A DNA stretch of 64,000 nt from Euglena gracilis (taxonomy: Eukaryota; Euglenida; Euglenophyceae; Euglenales). Location of the stretch: positions 6,804,010-6,868,009 of the forward strand of contig CP154955.1 of assembly GCA_039621445.1 (NCBI GenBank), read 5' to 3'. The position numbers were made by a program, and so were the translations under genes. A model generated the notes under the pieces. That model searched no databases. It was given only the letters and a program-made list of their open reading frames with translations, and was not told the origin of the DNA. Of this stretch, positions 49,624 to 61,163 are shown piece by piece (the stretch's first letter is position 1; every line of letters begins with the position of its first letter).

Positions 49624-49667
49624 GGCAACAGAGCTTCAGAGCTAGGCTGAATTCTGCCCTTTTCCTA

Positions 49668-50076
49668 CCCCCCCCCCTAGTCGTATGACCGGGTTCCTGC
49701 AACCTGTGACCGGGGGGGGGGTGGTCATAACACCCCCATAACCTGCAACCTGTGACCGGGGGGTGGTCATAGATGAGGGGGCGGTCGTAGAAGTGTGTGA
49801 AAACTGTCCCAAAATGGCAGATTTACCCCCCCAAAATGTCCCATTTCTCAAAAATCCGGCGCTTCGCGCCGGCAGGGGGGACCTTATTTTGGGGGGGTCC
49901 ATTTCATGGATTTTTGCTCGGACCGGCCAGGGGGGGGACTTATTTTGGGGGGTTAAATTTTTCGCAACCTGCAACCTGTGACCGGGGGGGGTGGTCATAA
50001 CACCCCCATGACCTGCAACCTGTGACCGGGGGGTGGTCATAAATGAGGGGTGGTCGTACGACTAGGGGGGGGGGGG
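49668..50076. mobile_element. MITE family 2 with TA target duplication
   Basis: Inverted ends CCCCTAGTCGTATGACC and GGTCGTACGACTAGGGG, with TA on each side. Inside, a CCTGCAACCTGTGACCGGGG unit occurs in four places. A partial relative is at 41985-42085. TA target and small size suggest a Tc1/mariner-type non-autonomous element. Confidence 0.65.
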
Positions 50077-50099
50077 TAATGGTCACGCTAAAAAATTTT

Positions 50100-50359
50100 T
50101 TTCGTGAGAAATGTTGCAGCCACGTGGAGTTTGCCAATGCGTTAACAACTTCAGCCCCAGAAGAACGGGGCATACAATGCCGCCGTGGGCGTTTGTGATA
50201 CGCCTCAACGACAGGGGCGTAATCGTACAGTTGCCATTGCACAGAGTCCCTCATGACAATGGTGAGGTACTCTAAATGCGGCATGGCAAGGCGCCGCCGA
50301 TCCTCTCGGATATGGGGATCAGCACTTGCGGATAAATCATTATTATCTGAAGAATTTGG
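50100..50359 (-). pseudogene. hAT transposase C-terminal tail exon
   Basis: The acceptor TTTTTTTCCAG is followed by an open segment encoding HLEYLTIVMRDSVQWQLYDY and then APVVEAYHKRPRRH. The position and character fit the tail that follows the dimerisation motif in ZNF862/KIAA1586-like hAT proteins. A MITE is inserted immediately downstream (49668-50076). Confidence 0.4.
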
Positions 50360-50448
50360 CTGGAAAAAAATGCGTTGGTGGGAGTTGCCCTTTGTTTGCC
50401 TACACTCATGAAGCCACAAAACGCAAGCGAGTGGGAAACCCCAAAAGC

Positions 50449-50640
50449 TCAAAGCAAGGTTGATCTCCGTTGATTTATGCGATTGAGTGTGCTGAACAGG
50501 CGCTCACACTCCACAGACGAAGCAGTGAGTGCAAGGGCGCACCGCAGGAGCACATGCATCCGCGGCCAACGAGTGCTCTGCCGGATGACAGGCCTCCACA
50601 GAAGCATGCTATCGCGCTTCTGTGCGGTGCGAATAAGGCC
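50449..50640 (-). pseudogene. hAT transposase dimerisation-domain exon
   Basis: One - strand frame reads RPVIRQSTRWPRMHVLLRCA and then LALTASSVECERLFSTLNRI. This is the conserved C-terminal hAT dimerisation motif (W...P-x-L...A...L...SS-x-x-x-ER-x-FS). No start codon is present, and upstream the frame is closed by TAG. This is a fragment of a DNA transposase, either a dead copy or part of a split gene whose N-terminal exons may lie at 54.8-56.5 kb. Confidence 0.6.
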
Positions 50641-51870
50641 TTGCGCAAGGACCTAGTCTCTGACTTCCCACACAAAAGGCCGTTTTCCATGCATTTTTTT
50701 CTGTGCAATCCAGGGTTTGAAACATCACACACTACTATCCGAAGCGAAACATGGTTCATGGAGACCATAACAAGCAGAAAACATAACAACAACCCTCGTG
50801 ATGACAAACTCAGCAGATGTGGTGAGGGGGAAAAAAACAGCCTCGGCACCATTCTTTTTGGACCCCTTGCAAAGGATCCCGCCATGCGTGCACATTTTGC
50901 AAAAAATCATCCAACTCTTGCATTAGCCCGTGCACACAACCATCGCCAAATGTCGCCCAATCTTTTGGAACCTTCTTTGTCGCAATGCACATCCAAATGT
51001 CATGCACAGGTAAAAGGGGTCTGAAAGCATGTCCTTCTTCTTAGGCGGCCTACTTCGCACTTAAGCTTTTTTCGTTTGATGCGCGCATTTGCGCAAATTT
51101 ACGATTTTTTTTATTGTGCTCTGTTTTGGCTGTGAAGGTCAGGGGGGTGTGAAAACACGGCAACAAGAGAGTGCAAAAAACGATCGAAATTCTGATTTTG
51201 GCGGTGAGACCCCCGGGACTTTGGCGAAAAACAGTGATTTTTGGGGGTGTCGGGAAGGACTTTGTGGGCCCAAACCTACAGGACCCTGCCGGCCCACCCT
51301 GAAAAAAACGCAAAAAAGCACCATAAGAACGGGACCTTTCCTGCCCTTGTTGCTTCTTTCGACTATGTCCCCGAGTGTGTCCGAGCTGCCGGCGGTGTGC
51401 GTCCTGGGTTTTTGCCGGACTGCGTTGCTTGCGGCACCTTGGTGTGGTGTTTTTGGGCTGTTTGTTAAAGTGCAGGGAGGAAGGTCCGGGGGGTGTGAGT
51501 GTGGTGTGACCGAGCCGGCGACAAGGACACAGGGGAAGGAAGGTGAGTGTGGGGTGTTTGGGAAGGGATGCGCAGAGGGGGAAGGAACGGGGTCCACAGG
51601 GAATGAAGGGAATAAAGGGGACGGGTGTCTCCCACGCGGCTTATACCCAGGACCCACACAACCAGTGGTGTGGCAAAGAACCCTGAAGGTGTTTATGTTG
51701 ATGCGCGCAATTGCGCAAATAAACACAAACATGTCCTTCAAGGATTGGGCTTTGGTACCCACGAACTAACGCTGCTGATAAACGGTGTGACAAAGAGGCC
51801 GTGACGGCACGGACTGACGGGCCATCCAGTTGGTGGGTTTGTCACACTGTTTGTCAACGCGCAAGCTTAT

Positions 51871-51970
51871 GGGCGCAAATGAGCGCATCAAACACAAAAC
51901 ATTTTTATGCGAGCATTTGCGCAAATGCGCGCATAAAAATGTTTTGTGTTTGATGCGCGCATTTGCGCAA
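51871..51970. repeat. Near-perfect 100-bp palindrome without spacer
   Basis: Two 50-bp arms meet between 51920 and 51921 (centre GCATTTGCGCAAATGC) with about two mismatches. It would extrude as a long cruciform. Confidence 0.85.
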
Positions 51971-52050
51971 ATGAACACAAAGAAGAACGGTGTGACAGAA
52001 ACACAGCCGTCAAACGCCGACAGCGGAAGTGGTTTACTTGCACATTTGCG

Positions 52051-52160
52051 CGCATCACGTTGTTTGTGGGCGCAAATGCGCAAATAAAACAGATGTAAAT
52101 TGTTCAGTTTACATCTGTTTTATTTGTGCACTTGCGTCCATAAAACAACGTGATGCGCGC
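52051..52160. repeat. Second large palindrome
   Basis: Arms of about 50 bp (GCGCATCACGTTGTTT...GATGTAAA and its complement) around an 8-nt centre near 52103. Confidence 0.75.
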
Positions 52161-53307
52161 AAATGCGCAAATAAACCACCAATGGAGGAGTAATAAGTGA
52201 CTTCCTTTGGCGCTCCTACAGTCACCCTTAGTGGCTCCTGAGTGGGTTCAACCCAAATGACTACACCGTCCCCTCCGGGATATGGTGTTAGGGTGCCGTT
52301 TTTGGACCATCGACAGGTCCCACAAAAGATGGAGACATAGCATCTTTTGAAGGTGGGTTCACAGTCACCCAGTAACGGTGCACGTCCACCGACACCAATT
52401 TTTGGTTCCCAAGGGCCCTGCGGCTGGCCTGCGGCTTCGGCTCTGCCGCTGCAGCCCCATCAGCTGCTGATGCTTCAGCACCCAGCAGGCCAGCATCGAC
52501 CTCCCCGGTGCAACAACACCCACCACAGCGGCCACGTTATACCCCGCCACCGGGGTGTAAGGCTGGGGGGACGACGTGGTGCCAGTGCATGGCAACCAAC
52601 AGCCGGAGAGAGGTGGCCCTCAAACACCGTTTCCCTTGGATGCAAGGAAGTGGTGAACCACCACCACTGGATTGGTCGTATCAAACCGGTGGGACCCACT
52701 CCCCCCAAATTATGCACAAAAACTGGTGTTTTTACGTTTTTCAAGGGAAAAATGGCAAAGAAAACCATAAAACGGACTACGGCCCGACACGTCCCGGGTG
52801 TTTCAGGTGCCAAATTTTGACTTCTTGTAACGCAGTCTTGTTGCACAAAAGGTGGCCAACAGTCACAGGTCGTTTGCACGTCATCAATTCATTACGTTTA
52901 ATTGCCAAACGCATGAAGACAAAACAACAGGCCGTTCGGGCCGGGGAACAGCAGTGCACATGTACACACGCAAGGCAGGCAAATTTTGGCCAGTCAGATG
53001 CCGTGTTCCAATGAACACTCCACACTGCCTCTCACCACAAGTTTCATCGCCACGTAAACGTGGTGCAAATCAATGGTTGGCGTGAGGAATTGTGTTCGCC
53101 AGCCGTCACGGAGCAGGAGATGGTATCCCACAACTGATGTGTTTTGATGCGCGCATTTGCGCAAATAAACAAACTTTGTTTATGTGCTCTAAGGGCCCTA
53201 CAAACACATCATTTTGAAATGGTTTATTAACGTGTTGATGCGCGCATTTGCGCAAATGCGCGCATCAACAAAAATGTCTTTATTTGCGCAACTGCGCGCA
53301 CCAACCA

Positions 53308-53864
53308 GGGGGGGGGGAAATTGATATCGGAGGCCTTCGGAAAAATTGCGGAAAAATTGCGGAAAAATTGCGGAAATTGCGGAAAAATTGCGGAAAAATT
53401 GATATCGGGTATACACATTTCTGTCTGAGGGGACTTAGAAAATTTTCAATTGTGAGGTTCAGAACACCGCAACACCCACGTCGATGCAGGCGAGCACAAA
53501 TCAACACGCTTGATGTTCTTTGCACAGGTGGGACGCACCCAATTCTGTAACCAGTGGTGCACCTGTGAGAAAAATTGGTAAACTGGGAGGAAAAAAACAA
53601 CAAAACACAATAGCACACCTGTTGAAAAATTGGTAAACTGGGAGGAAAAAAACAACAAAACACAATAGCACACCTGTTGATCCATTTGAAGAATGGCTTG
53701 AACTCATTGCATCTTCCATCTTCGGTGGTGGGAAAAAAATTCTGCGGAAAAAAAATGGGAAAAAATTGCGGAAATTGCGGAAAAATTGCGGAAAATTGCG
53801 GAAAATTGCGGAAATTGCGGAAAATTGCGGAAAAATTGCGGATATCAATTCCCCCCCCCTGCAC
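53308..53864. mobile_element. Nested small inverted-repeat element
   Basis: Ends GGGGGGGGAAATTGATATC and GATATCAATTCCCCCCCC. Subterminal tandem repeats of TTGCGGAAAAA are seen at both sides (53340-53405, 53760-53845). A ~54-bp tandem duplication (CTGTTGAAAAATTGGTAAAC...) lies in the middle. Confidence 0.6.
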
Positions 53865-54540
53865 CAACACGTCCATCACGTTTTTAAACCTTCTAGTTCA
53901 TGGTCCTTATGATGTCTTTTAACATGGAAGGAAGACGTACGTGTTTGGTGGGCGGAAATGCGCGCATCAAATGCATTTGGTGGTGTGCGCATTTGCGCAA
54001 ATGCGCACATAAACAAATTTGTTGGTGCGTGCACTGGCGCCCTTAAACACGTCATTTTATCATCATCGGTGGACGTTTTATTTGCGCAAATGCGCGCATC
54101 AAACACAATTGTTTTATTTGCGCAATTGCGCCCATAAACACACATCAGTTGCGTGATGACTGGCTCACGTAGTCTGTGTGCCTGTGTTGTTGTTATCTAG
54201 TGAGACTCCGTGTGTTCTCACCGGTGGCGGCAGTGTTCAAGCCAGTTCAGGCAGCACGTCAGCACCGTTTCCAAGTGTCGTTACAAGGGGTATGTGCCTC
54301 TCTCCCGTTTGATGTACAACAGCACAAGTCTCACCCTCCGTCCTATTAACGTCACCCGGTAAGCAGCATGCACACCAGATTACTGGCAGTCAATCCCCTC
54401 CAGTGGAGGGGTGTCATAGCTCTTATATCGTGTTTTGGGTGTCAGGGTACAGGGTCCCAGGGGTTACAAAAAAATCGTGCATTTGCGCAATTGCGCGCAT
54501 CAAAAGGAAAAAAGATTAAATGCGAATTCGGCCGCCTAAG

Positions 54541-54785
54541 ACTCTTCTCTTTAGTTAAGGAGTTCTTGGACAACTCCTCATGGTAACTTCGCCAGAAAGG
54601 AGAAAAAGCATGATGTCACACCCGAGGTAAAAAAAACAGGTCTCCACGTGCGCCATAGGTCCGGTGTGCGAGAGACACTTGTGCGTCATTGTGGAGAACA
54701 CAGCACACAGGTTCTCCAAGGTGCGCAGCGCATGGGCACTGTTGCCATGGAGGGCAAACGATTTAGTCCCAGGACACTTTTCTGC
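54541..54785. other. No gene recognised
   Basis: Short stretch between the 3.5-kb element and the next exon-like segment. It holds a TTGGACAACTCC-like sequence and nothing interpretable. Confidence 0.4.
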
Positions 54786-55010
54786 GGGAAAAAAATACCC
54801 TGAAAAAAATTCCCGTTGGCAGACTGGTGGGTGAATTGTTCAAAGAAAGTCTTTGAGGAAGGGGAGGCCCCCATGCGTCTCAAGACATTTTTGAACCGGC
54901 TGTGGAATAGGGTGATGGGCACTGTGCGTTGTGCTAAATGCTCTGCGAAATCAAGATCCAAGAGAATGTCGCGCAAACCTGCGTCACTTGCAGACTTCCA
55001 AGGGATAACA
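54786..55010 (-). other. Possible exon (unknown; perhaps hAT-related gene)
   Basis: An open - strand segment with protein-like composition: VIPWKSASDAGLRDILLDLD, then FAEHLAQRTVPITLFHSRFK. Nearby weaker candidates are 55258-55445 and 55690-55857 (Pro/Ser-rich). Splice sites are not decisive. Confidence 0.25.
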
Positions 55011-56044
55011 GCATCGGGGGTATATAATAATCAACAGAAGCGAAAAAAATTTGCCCCCCAGCACGCCCCCCAAAAAAGAGAAAAACAAAATGAAACCGAT
55101 GGGAAGCCTGCCCGAACAGGTGCAACTGCAAAAGCGTTCTCGTCCACATGGAACGGCAACTGCAATTAATGCACGGTTTCCAATGCAATGGAACCATCAA
55201 ATTTTAGGCAAGAGAAATAAAATAAATCAACAACACCATCCATGAAACAAATGCAACACTCATTCATCGTTCAAAGTACACAAAACAGCCAATGCCTCCT
55301 GGAGGCCAGGTCGGCCAAGCCTTGCAACATCACGTGCTGCATGAGACTCCATGAACATCGCCATCGTTGTACGTGCTGTCCTCGAGGTTGGCAGCGTACC
55401 AGCCACGTTGAAGCGATGCGTTGTGCACGATTCCGACAATTGCACAAGTGGTTCAAGGCAACCTCAAATGCAACACTGTCAGCTGTCAAACAAATTTATT
55501 CAGCCTTTAAAAAAGATAGCAGGTTTTGCTGATCACATTGGAAAACTTGACAGAAAACAATATGCAAAACATGAGAACAAATATCTTGTGCAAGCCAATG
55601 AACGGATGCAATGAACAGCAATGAACAAATGCAAAATTGTGAAGAAAATCACCGCGGACAGCCTTATATTCCACAAAAAAAAACTCTATCCCCGGTTCCT
55701 CTGAAGGTTGGCTGCTCGGCTGTGGAACAGGATGTGCTTCGACTGGTCGCACAGGACTTTTGTCATGCCTGGCATTGCAGGGTGACGTTGCCGTGCTAGA
55801 AGAGGATGACTGTGCAGCGCGAGGAACCTCCACACCCTCAGGTGGAGTTGGCGCCACGTTGACGCAAAATCTCCATCACATCAACAGCACCCCATTACAG
55901 ACATTTTGGCTGCACACTGATGGACATTCACAATGGCAAACTGAGGGCAGCCCCATCCCGTAAGACCCAAGAAAACAACAACAAAAATAACAAAGCACAT
56001 CACCGACAGTGGTGACAAAGCAGAGTTTGTTCTACAGCCTTCAC

Positions 56045-56187
56045 CCTGGATCTCGGCAAGGAAGAAAAGCAGCCTTCGTTCTGTAGGGTCACGGAGGCGC
56101 GCTTCGGTGTACGCGTCCATCAGTTGCCGGCGATGTAGCAACCTGCCCCAGTCCATGATGTGTGGCAACAACCTTCTTTTTTTTTGG
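56045..56187 (-). other. Possible internal exon (unknown)
   Basis: Acceptor GGATCAG, donor CAGG/GTGAAG. It encodes LLPHIMDWGRLLHRRQLMDA and then YTEARLRDPTERRLLFFLAE, with a basic start (KKRR). The composition is that of a real helical protein. It may belong with the start exon at 56347-56487. Confidence 0.35.
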
Positions 56188-56346
56188 CTGATCCAGCATG
56201 TTACATTCAGCGTGGTTTAATTTGGCAGAAAATATCTAAATGGTTGAAGCAAAAAAAAACCAGTGAAATAATCATAAATAAAAACACAAGAAGCAGAAAG
56301 AGAAGGGTGAGTCTAGCAGCTTGATGCACACTGCCGTTGTGCACAT

Positions 56347-56487
56347 TCATTTCTTGTTGGTTGCAATGCATGAACAAACAAATGAATGATCCCACGCCTT
56401 CTCCCTCTTGGCAGCAGGCAGTCGATCCACGTGCCGGAAGAAAACGATGGCCTGGCTCAATTGTGCAGCCGTAAACTTCAGTGCCAT
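56347..56487 (-). other. Possible first coding exon (unknown)
   Basis: ATG in a good context (AAAAAATGG) followed by ALKFTAAQLSQAIVFFRHVD and RLPAAKREKAW. Afterwards the sequence loses coding character. No clear GT donor; a GC donor after AAG is possible. Confidence 0.35.
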
Positions 56488-57159
56488 TTTTTCCCTTTTG
56501 CATTACATCCAGTTAAGTGTGCCACCTGCATTTGGAACAGTATGCAGCCGAGAGCAACACGGGTTTCCACCTCAAACAATTAAATCCGAATGCTTTCAGA
56601 AGCGACAAATAAGCAAGACATGTTTCAAACTCAGTCAGATACTTTGTCAAACAGAGGCCAATCTGAAGCAGTTGGAGACAAAACAGGACATAACTTTGAA
56701 AACGAGGATAATGAGAATCAATGGTAGGTCAACCACTATGAACTACGTCTCATATTTGTGACCACATTCATACAAATGTTTGGTGTTGGTTTCACCGTCT
56801 CCGAGGGTGCAAAAAAACAAAGGAAGTTGGCGAGACATCAGCTGCAAAAGAACAAGCAAATAAATGTGCAGTGCAGAGAGCCGAAAGAAAACATTTGGCT
56901 GTTGCAACAAAAAAAAATTCCGAAAAACCCCGGCGCAAAGCGCCGGGGGGGGGATTGACCTTTTTGAGTGGGACCCGGGTACCCCTCCCTGGGGTCGGTC
57001 CGGACCCCCCTGGCAGGTGGGGGGGGGGGTAGTCCGGACCCCCCCCCCTGCGGGCCAGGAGGGGTACGCCCTCCTTATATCCAACCCTGGTTACGGCCGT
57101 TTAGTGGGCCCACCCCCATCCCAAAAAAAAAGCCTGTAACAGTGGGTCTATCTGCGTAT

Positions 57160-57560
57160 TTTAGAAATACACCACAATCCTCAAGAGACATCAAAATGGC
57201 CCAATAAGAGAATTCCCGTGCAGCACCTTAAATAACGGCACCTGGCTTTCCTGATAACTCCAAGGCTTGCTAAAATTATGCCCCAAATCCACAGCACCAT
57301 TCTTTGGCCTGTTTTCCCGACCATTTTTGGCAGTTTTGGGGTAAAACAATTCTCAAAGCATCTCGAAAATGAAGCAAAATAAAACAAAATGTTTAGAATA
57401 TCAAATGAAGCTCTGGTTGACCGTAATCTGATTTTCCCGCAACTCCCCGCTTGGTTCAGGTGCACCAATTATGCCCCCAAACAGTGCTGCAGGCTTCCAA
57501 CGCTGCTGTTTTCAGCCATTCTGGAGTCAAAAAAATATATTTTCCCTTTCTTCTTTCTTC
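57160..57560. repeat. Diverged dispersed repeat
   Basis: Related to 61725-61985 and 62265-62560: CTCGAAAATGAAGCAAAAT, then TGATTTTCCCGCAACTCCC, then GTTTTCAGCC. It is part of the same non-coding repeat family and holds no gene. Confidence 0.45.
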
Positions 57561-57573
57561 CAAAAATCGAGTT

Positions 57574-58421
57574 ATGGCATAAAGTGGAGCCCCCACAGTA
57601 CCCCACACTCCCCCCCACACACCCCCCCACACACCCCCCCACACTACCCCCCCACACACCCCCCCACACATACCCCCCACACTACCCCCCCACACACCCC
57701 CCCACACACCCCCCCACACTACCCCCCCACACACCCCCCCACACACCCCCCCACCCGCCCCCCCACACTACCCCCCACACTCATGTGGACTGTTCGCAAC
57801 TGTTCGGGTGTCATTTTTTTGACTTACTCGGCCTTCGGCCTCGTCGCGCCGCGGCCTTCGGCCGCGGCCCGGGGGAGGGGCGGGGGCGCCCCCCCCGGAC
57901 TCCCCCAGAACCAAAATAACATCATCCCTTGTGTGTGCAAGGCAAGGGAAAGAAAATCCACTTTGTTGGTTTACAGTACCATGGGTGAGCAACAGCCTGA
58001 GTCTTTTTTAAACCCAAGTTGAATGTGCGCAACTGTTCGGGTGTCATTTTTTTGACTTACTCGGCCTTCGGCCTCGTCGCGCCGCGGCCTTTGGCCGCGG
58101 CCCGGGGGGGGGGGGGCCGCCCCCCCCCCCGGACCCCCCCCAGAACCAAAATAACATCATCCCTTGTGTGTGCAAGGCAAGGGAAAGAAAATCCACTTTC
58201 CTCAGATGTGGCACCCCCTCACACCCCCCACACACACCCCTCCACACCCCCCCCTCCCCCCACACTCCCCCCACACACCACCCCCCCACACACCACCCCC
58301 CCCCACACACCCCCCCCACCCCCCCCACACCCCCCCCCCCCCACCACCCCCCCACACACCCCCCCCCACAAACCCCCCACAGTACACCACACTTAAGTGT
58401 GGGGGCTCCACTTTATGCCAT
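57574..58421. mobile_element. MITE family 3 with CCCCCCACACA minisatellite
   Basis: Ends ATGGCATAAAGTGGAGCCCC and its inverse (58400-58421). Two (CCCCCCACACA)n arrays (57598-57780, 58205-58395) flank an internal ~180-bp unit. That unit is duplicated at a spacing of 233 bp (from 57788 and from 58023) and contains GGCCTTCGGCC palindromes. Confidence 0.65.
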
Positions 58422-58439
58422 ATGTGCAAAAATCACGAG

Positions 58440-59760
58440 GAATCAAAAGAAATGTCCCCCCCCCCTGCATGGTGGGTGGAGGGGGTCGACCACCCCCACC
58501 ACCTCTTCCCGTATATCCGGGAGCACCAATTTTCGACCCCAAAATTTTCCCCGGCGCTTTTGGAGCCGGGAAAAATTTGTTAAAAAATCTTGAAAATGCT
58601 GTGGTGGTTGGTGGGGGTCGACCACCCCCCCACTTCCAGGTGGGGGGGGGTCGACCCCCCACCAGGTCTTCCCGTGCAGCCCTGACTACACCGAATCACC
58701 AATTTTTTCGCACTTCACCCCAGATATGTTTGCACTTCCCATCAATTTGTTTGCAGTTAACCATCAAAATGTTGCATTCACCTAATTTGTTTGTATTTAA
58801 TCCCAAAAAAATGTCTGCATATTATCCCAAAATATTTGCATTTCCTCAGATTTTTTTTTGCATTTGGATCTGGTGTTTTGCACAGTTGCCCTTTGAAACT
58901 CCATCCGGAATGAATGTTTTCCCACTGTGAGGCTTTTTTCATTGAGCAAAAATAAATGATCGAGTGCAAATATTTTCTGAACAAATGCAAATATTTTAAA
59001 GGCGCAGTGCAAAAAATTTGCCGCCTGTGGGCAAATGCATTTGTCCCCCCCCCCTGGGCTACTGATAGGGGGGGGGGATGAAATTGGGGGTCACGGCATG
59101 CCCGTCTGTCTGTCTGTCCGTCAACATGTATGCACGCATGTTGGGAAAATTGAATTTTCCACGGAAAACGGTGGCACTTTTTCCCTTTTGTACTAAAGAG
59201 TTTTTGGCAGAAAGGTAAATCAAAACTCCAAAAAGCACCCGAACTTTGGCATGTCAAGGACAATGGGGGGATATACCCCCCCCCCTCCTCCCCAGATCAC
59301 TGGCCTGGGCCACATTCCCAACACGGCCACATGGCCAAGCGGGTTCCTGTTGGCTGAGGGTCACTCTGGGGGGCAAATTGACTCGAAAAGAGCTGGGGGT
59401 GGGGGTCAACGGGCTCGGTCATCTTCTGGATGACTTTTTTTTGTGGTTTTCCCCAAAAAATTGAACACGTTGTCATATTTCCATCTTTTTGTGTGTGAGA
59501 TTTGACTGCAACAATAAGGAATGATGGAGATTGGGTGGTTTCCCATCATTTTTGTTTCCCGTCATTTTTGTCCGGAGTGCATTTTGGCAAACACGACTTG
59601 CACCAAAGCGTTGAGGCATCAACCTATATTCTAGTGTCAAAACGCGCAAAACACAAATTTTTGTGCATTTTTGGGGGCACCTTAGGCACCCTAAGTTATC
59701 AGACCACCACCCTGCACCCCCCCCCCCGCCCCCGATCGTACATTTTTTACCGCCCCCCCC
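58440..59760. other. No gene recognised
   Basis: Intron or intergenic DNA with GGGGGTCGACCACCCCC palindromes (58480-58680, related to 48735-48770), a short CTGTCTGTCTGTC run near 59105, and A/T-rich stretches. No convincing exon seen. Confidence 0.4.
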
Positions 59761-59765
59761 CCCCC

Positions 59766-59996
59766 CCCCGGGGGGGAGGGGGGTCACACCACTTTTCGAA
59801 AAACCAGTCAGTCACCTTTTTTTGAGAAACCAGTCAGTCCCCCCCCCCGGTCGGCCACTCTGGAATTCAAAGTAAATTTGACCAAAAAAATGCAAAAAAA
59901 AGCCAAAAAAATTCCGGCGCCGGGTCACTTTAGTGGTTTTTTGCTGACCCCCCCCCCCGGGGAGGGGGTCCGGGCCAAAAACCAGTTAGTCACTTT
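59766..59996. repeat. Dispersed repeat, second copy
   Basis: Partner of 42641-42905, with the same order of boxes. Confidence 0.55.
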
Positions 59997-61057
59997 AAAA
60001 CCTATTTTCTGGGCCCGACGCCTGTCTTGAAATTCTACTGACATTAACGGATTTCAGGCTGAAATTGTTTATGTTGGTCGATTTCCATTCAGGCGCCCGT
60101 TTATGTCAGTCGATTTCCATTCAGGCGCCCGTTTATGTAAGTCGATTTCCATTCAGGCGCCCGTTTATGAAAGTCGATTTCCATTCCATTGAAATCTGTT
60201 GCTAGTCAGATTGGGAATTTTTAGTGATTTTTTGGACATTTTGTATTTCCATTTTTTTCGACATTTTTGGTCCTATGGGGTTGTGGAGGAGTTATGGATC
60301 AGACAAAAACCAAATTTTGTGGCCAGGTGATCACAGCTGGCTGAACTTTGGATGGAACAGATGGAAGGACGGTATTTAAGATCATCACTGGTCATCTGAA
60401 AGTAAAGCTTTCGGGTGAGGAGTGATTTGGCAATGTCAAACCTATTTTCTGGGCTTGACGCCTGCATTGCAATTATATTGACATCATCGGATTTCGGGCA
60501 AAGGCTGTGTTCATAGCAACTTGGCTTTGGTCAAAATCTGTGTTTCTAAAAAAAACGCAGACTCTGGCCTGAGTCTGTGTTTCGAAACGCTCAGTCTGTT
60601 ATTCGGCCTGAGTCTGCGTTTCGAAACGCAGACTCAGGTCAGAGTCTGCGTTTATGACGCAGTTCTTGATATAGAGATTGAAAAAAGAAAAAAGCATTTC
60701 GAAAAAAAGACACAAAATGTTGGTCGACATTAACGGGCTTCAGGCTGAAACGGAAAATGTGGCAAAACGGAACAAAAAGGCATTCAAAAAAGGAAACAAA
60801 AGGCTGGTCGATTTCCAAGACATCGGAAACCATTTATGTCAGTCGATTCCCATTCAGGCGCCGTTTATGTCAGTCGGTTTCCATTCAGGCGCCCGTTTAT
60901 GTCAGTCGATTTCCATTCAGGCGCCGTTTATGTCAGTCGATTTCCATTCAGGCGCCCGTTAATGGGCCAAAAACCACTTTTTTGACCATATTTCCGTCCA
61001 GGCGGTTCGGTCGAATGAATATCAAGACAGGCGTCGGGCCCAGACAAAATAGGTTTT
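59997..61057. mobile_element. MITE family 4 with 32-34-bp inverted ends and internal minisatellite
   Basis: The left end AAAACCTATTTTCTGGGCCC and following bases return inverted at 61022-61057. Inside are two arrays of a ~32-bp unit, GTTTATGTCAGTCGATTTCC plus ATTCAGGCGCCC (60065-60185 and 60830-60962), and an internal end-like copy near 60440. Confidence 0.7.
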
Positions 61058-61059
61058 TG

Positions 61060-61163
61060 AAAAATCGACCGACACTAACAGATTCAGCAGGGGCGCCGGG
61101 CGGCTCGCTTCGCTCGCTCGCGCCCAGCGCCCCTGCTGAATCTGTTAGTGTCGGTCGATTTTT
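61060..61163. repeat. Large hairpin
   Basis: Arms of ~37 bp (AAAATCGACCGACACTAACA... and complement) around a 29-nt G/C-rich loop of GGCTCGCTTCGCTCGC type. It abuts the right end of MITE family 4. Confidence 0.8.

Larger units (their letters stand above)
51040..54540. mobile_element. 3.5-kb inverted-repeat element filled with GCGCATTTGCGC palindromes
   Basis: The left end CTTAGGCGGCCTACTTCGCA and following bases return inverted at the right end (54480-54540), giving ends of about 55 bp with mismatches that run into GATGCGCGCA. Inside, TTGATGCGCGCATTTGCGCA and variants recur at 51077, 51700, 51900, 52050, 52160, 53145, 53236, 53990, 54085 and 54480, mostly followed by ATAAACA. Two large palindromes (51871-51970, 52051-52160) are built from it. 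No transposase is recognisable; the frames inside are Cys/Pro-rich and unconvincing. It lies between the hAT exon and the possible N-terminal exons. Confidence 0.65.

Noticed and set aside
51089-51769. 226-codon + strand ORF inside the 3.5-kb element
   Set aside because: Low-complexity Gly/Cys composition, an equally long antisense frame, and no recognisable domain.
53336-53412. Regular TTGCGGAAAAA repeats as a CRISPR-like array
   Set aside because: Units are directly adjacent without unique spacers and occur within an inverted-repeat element of a eukaryotic genome.
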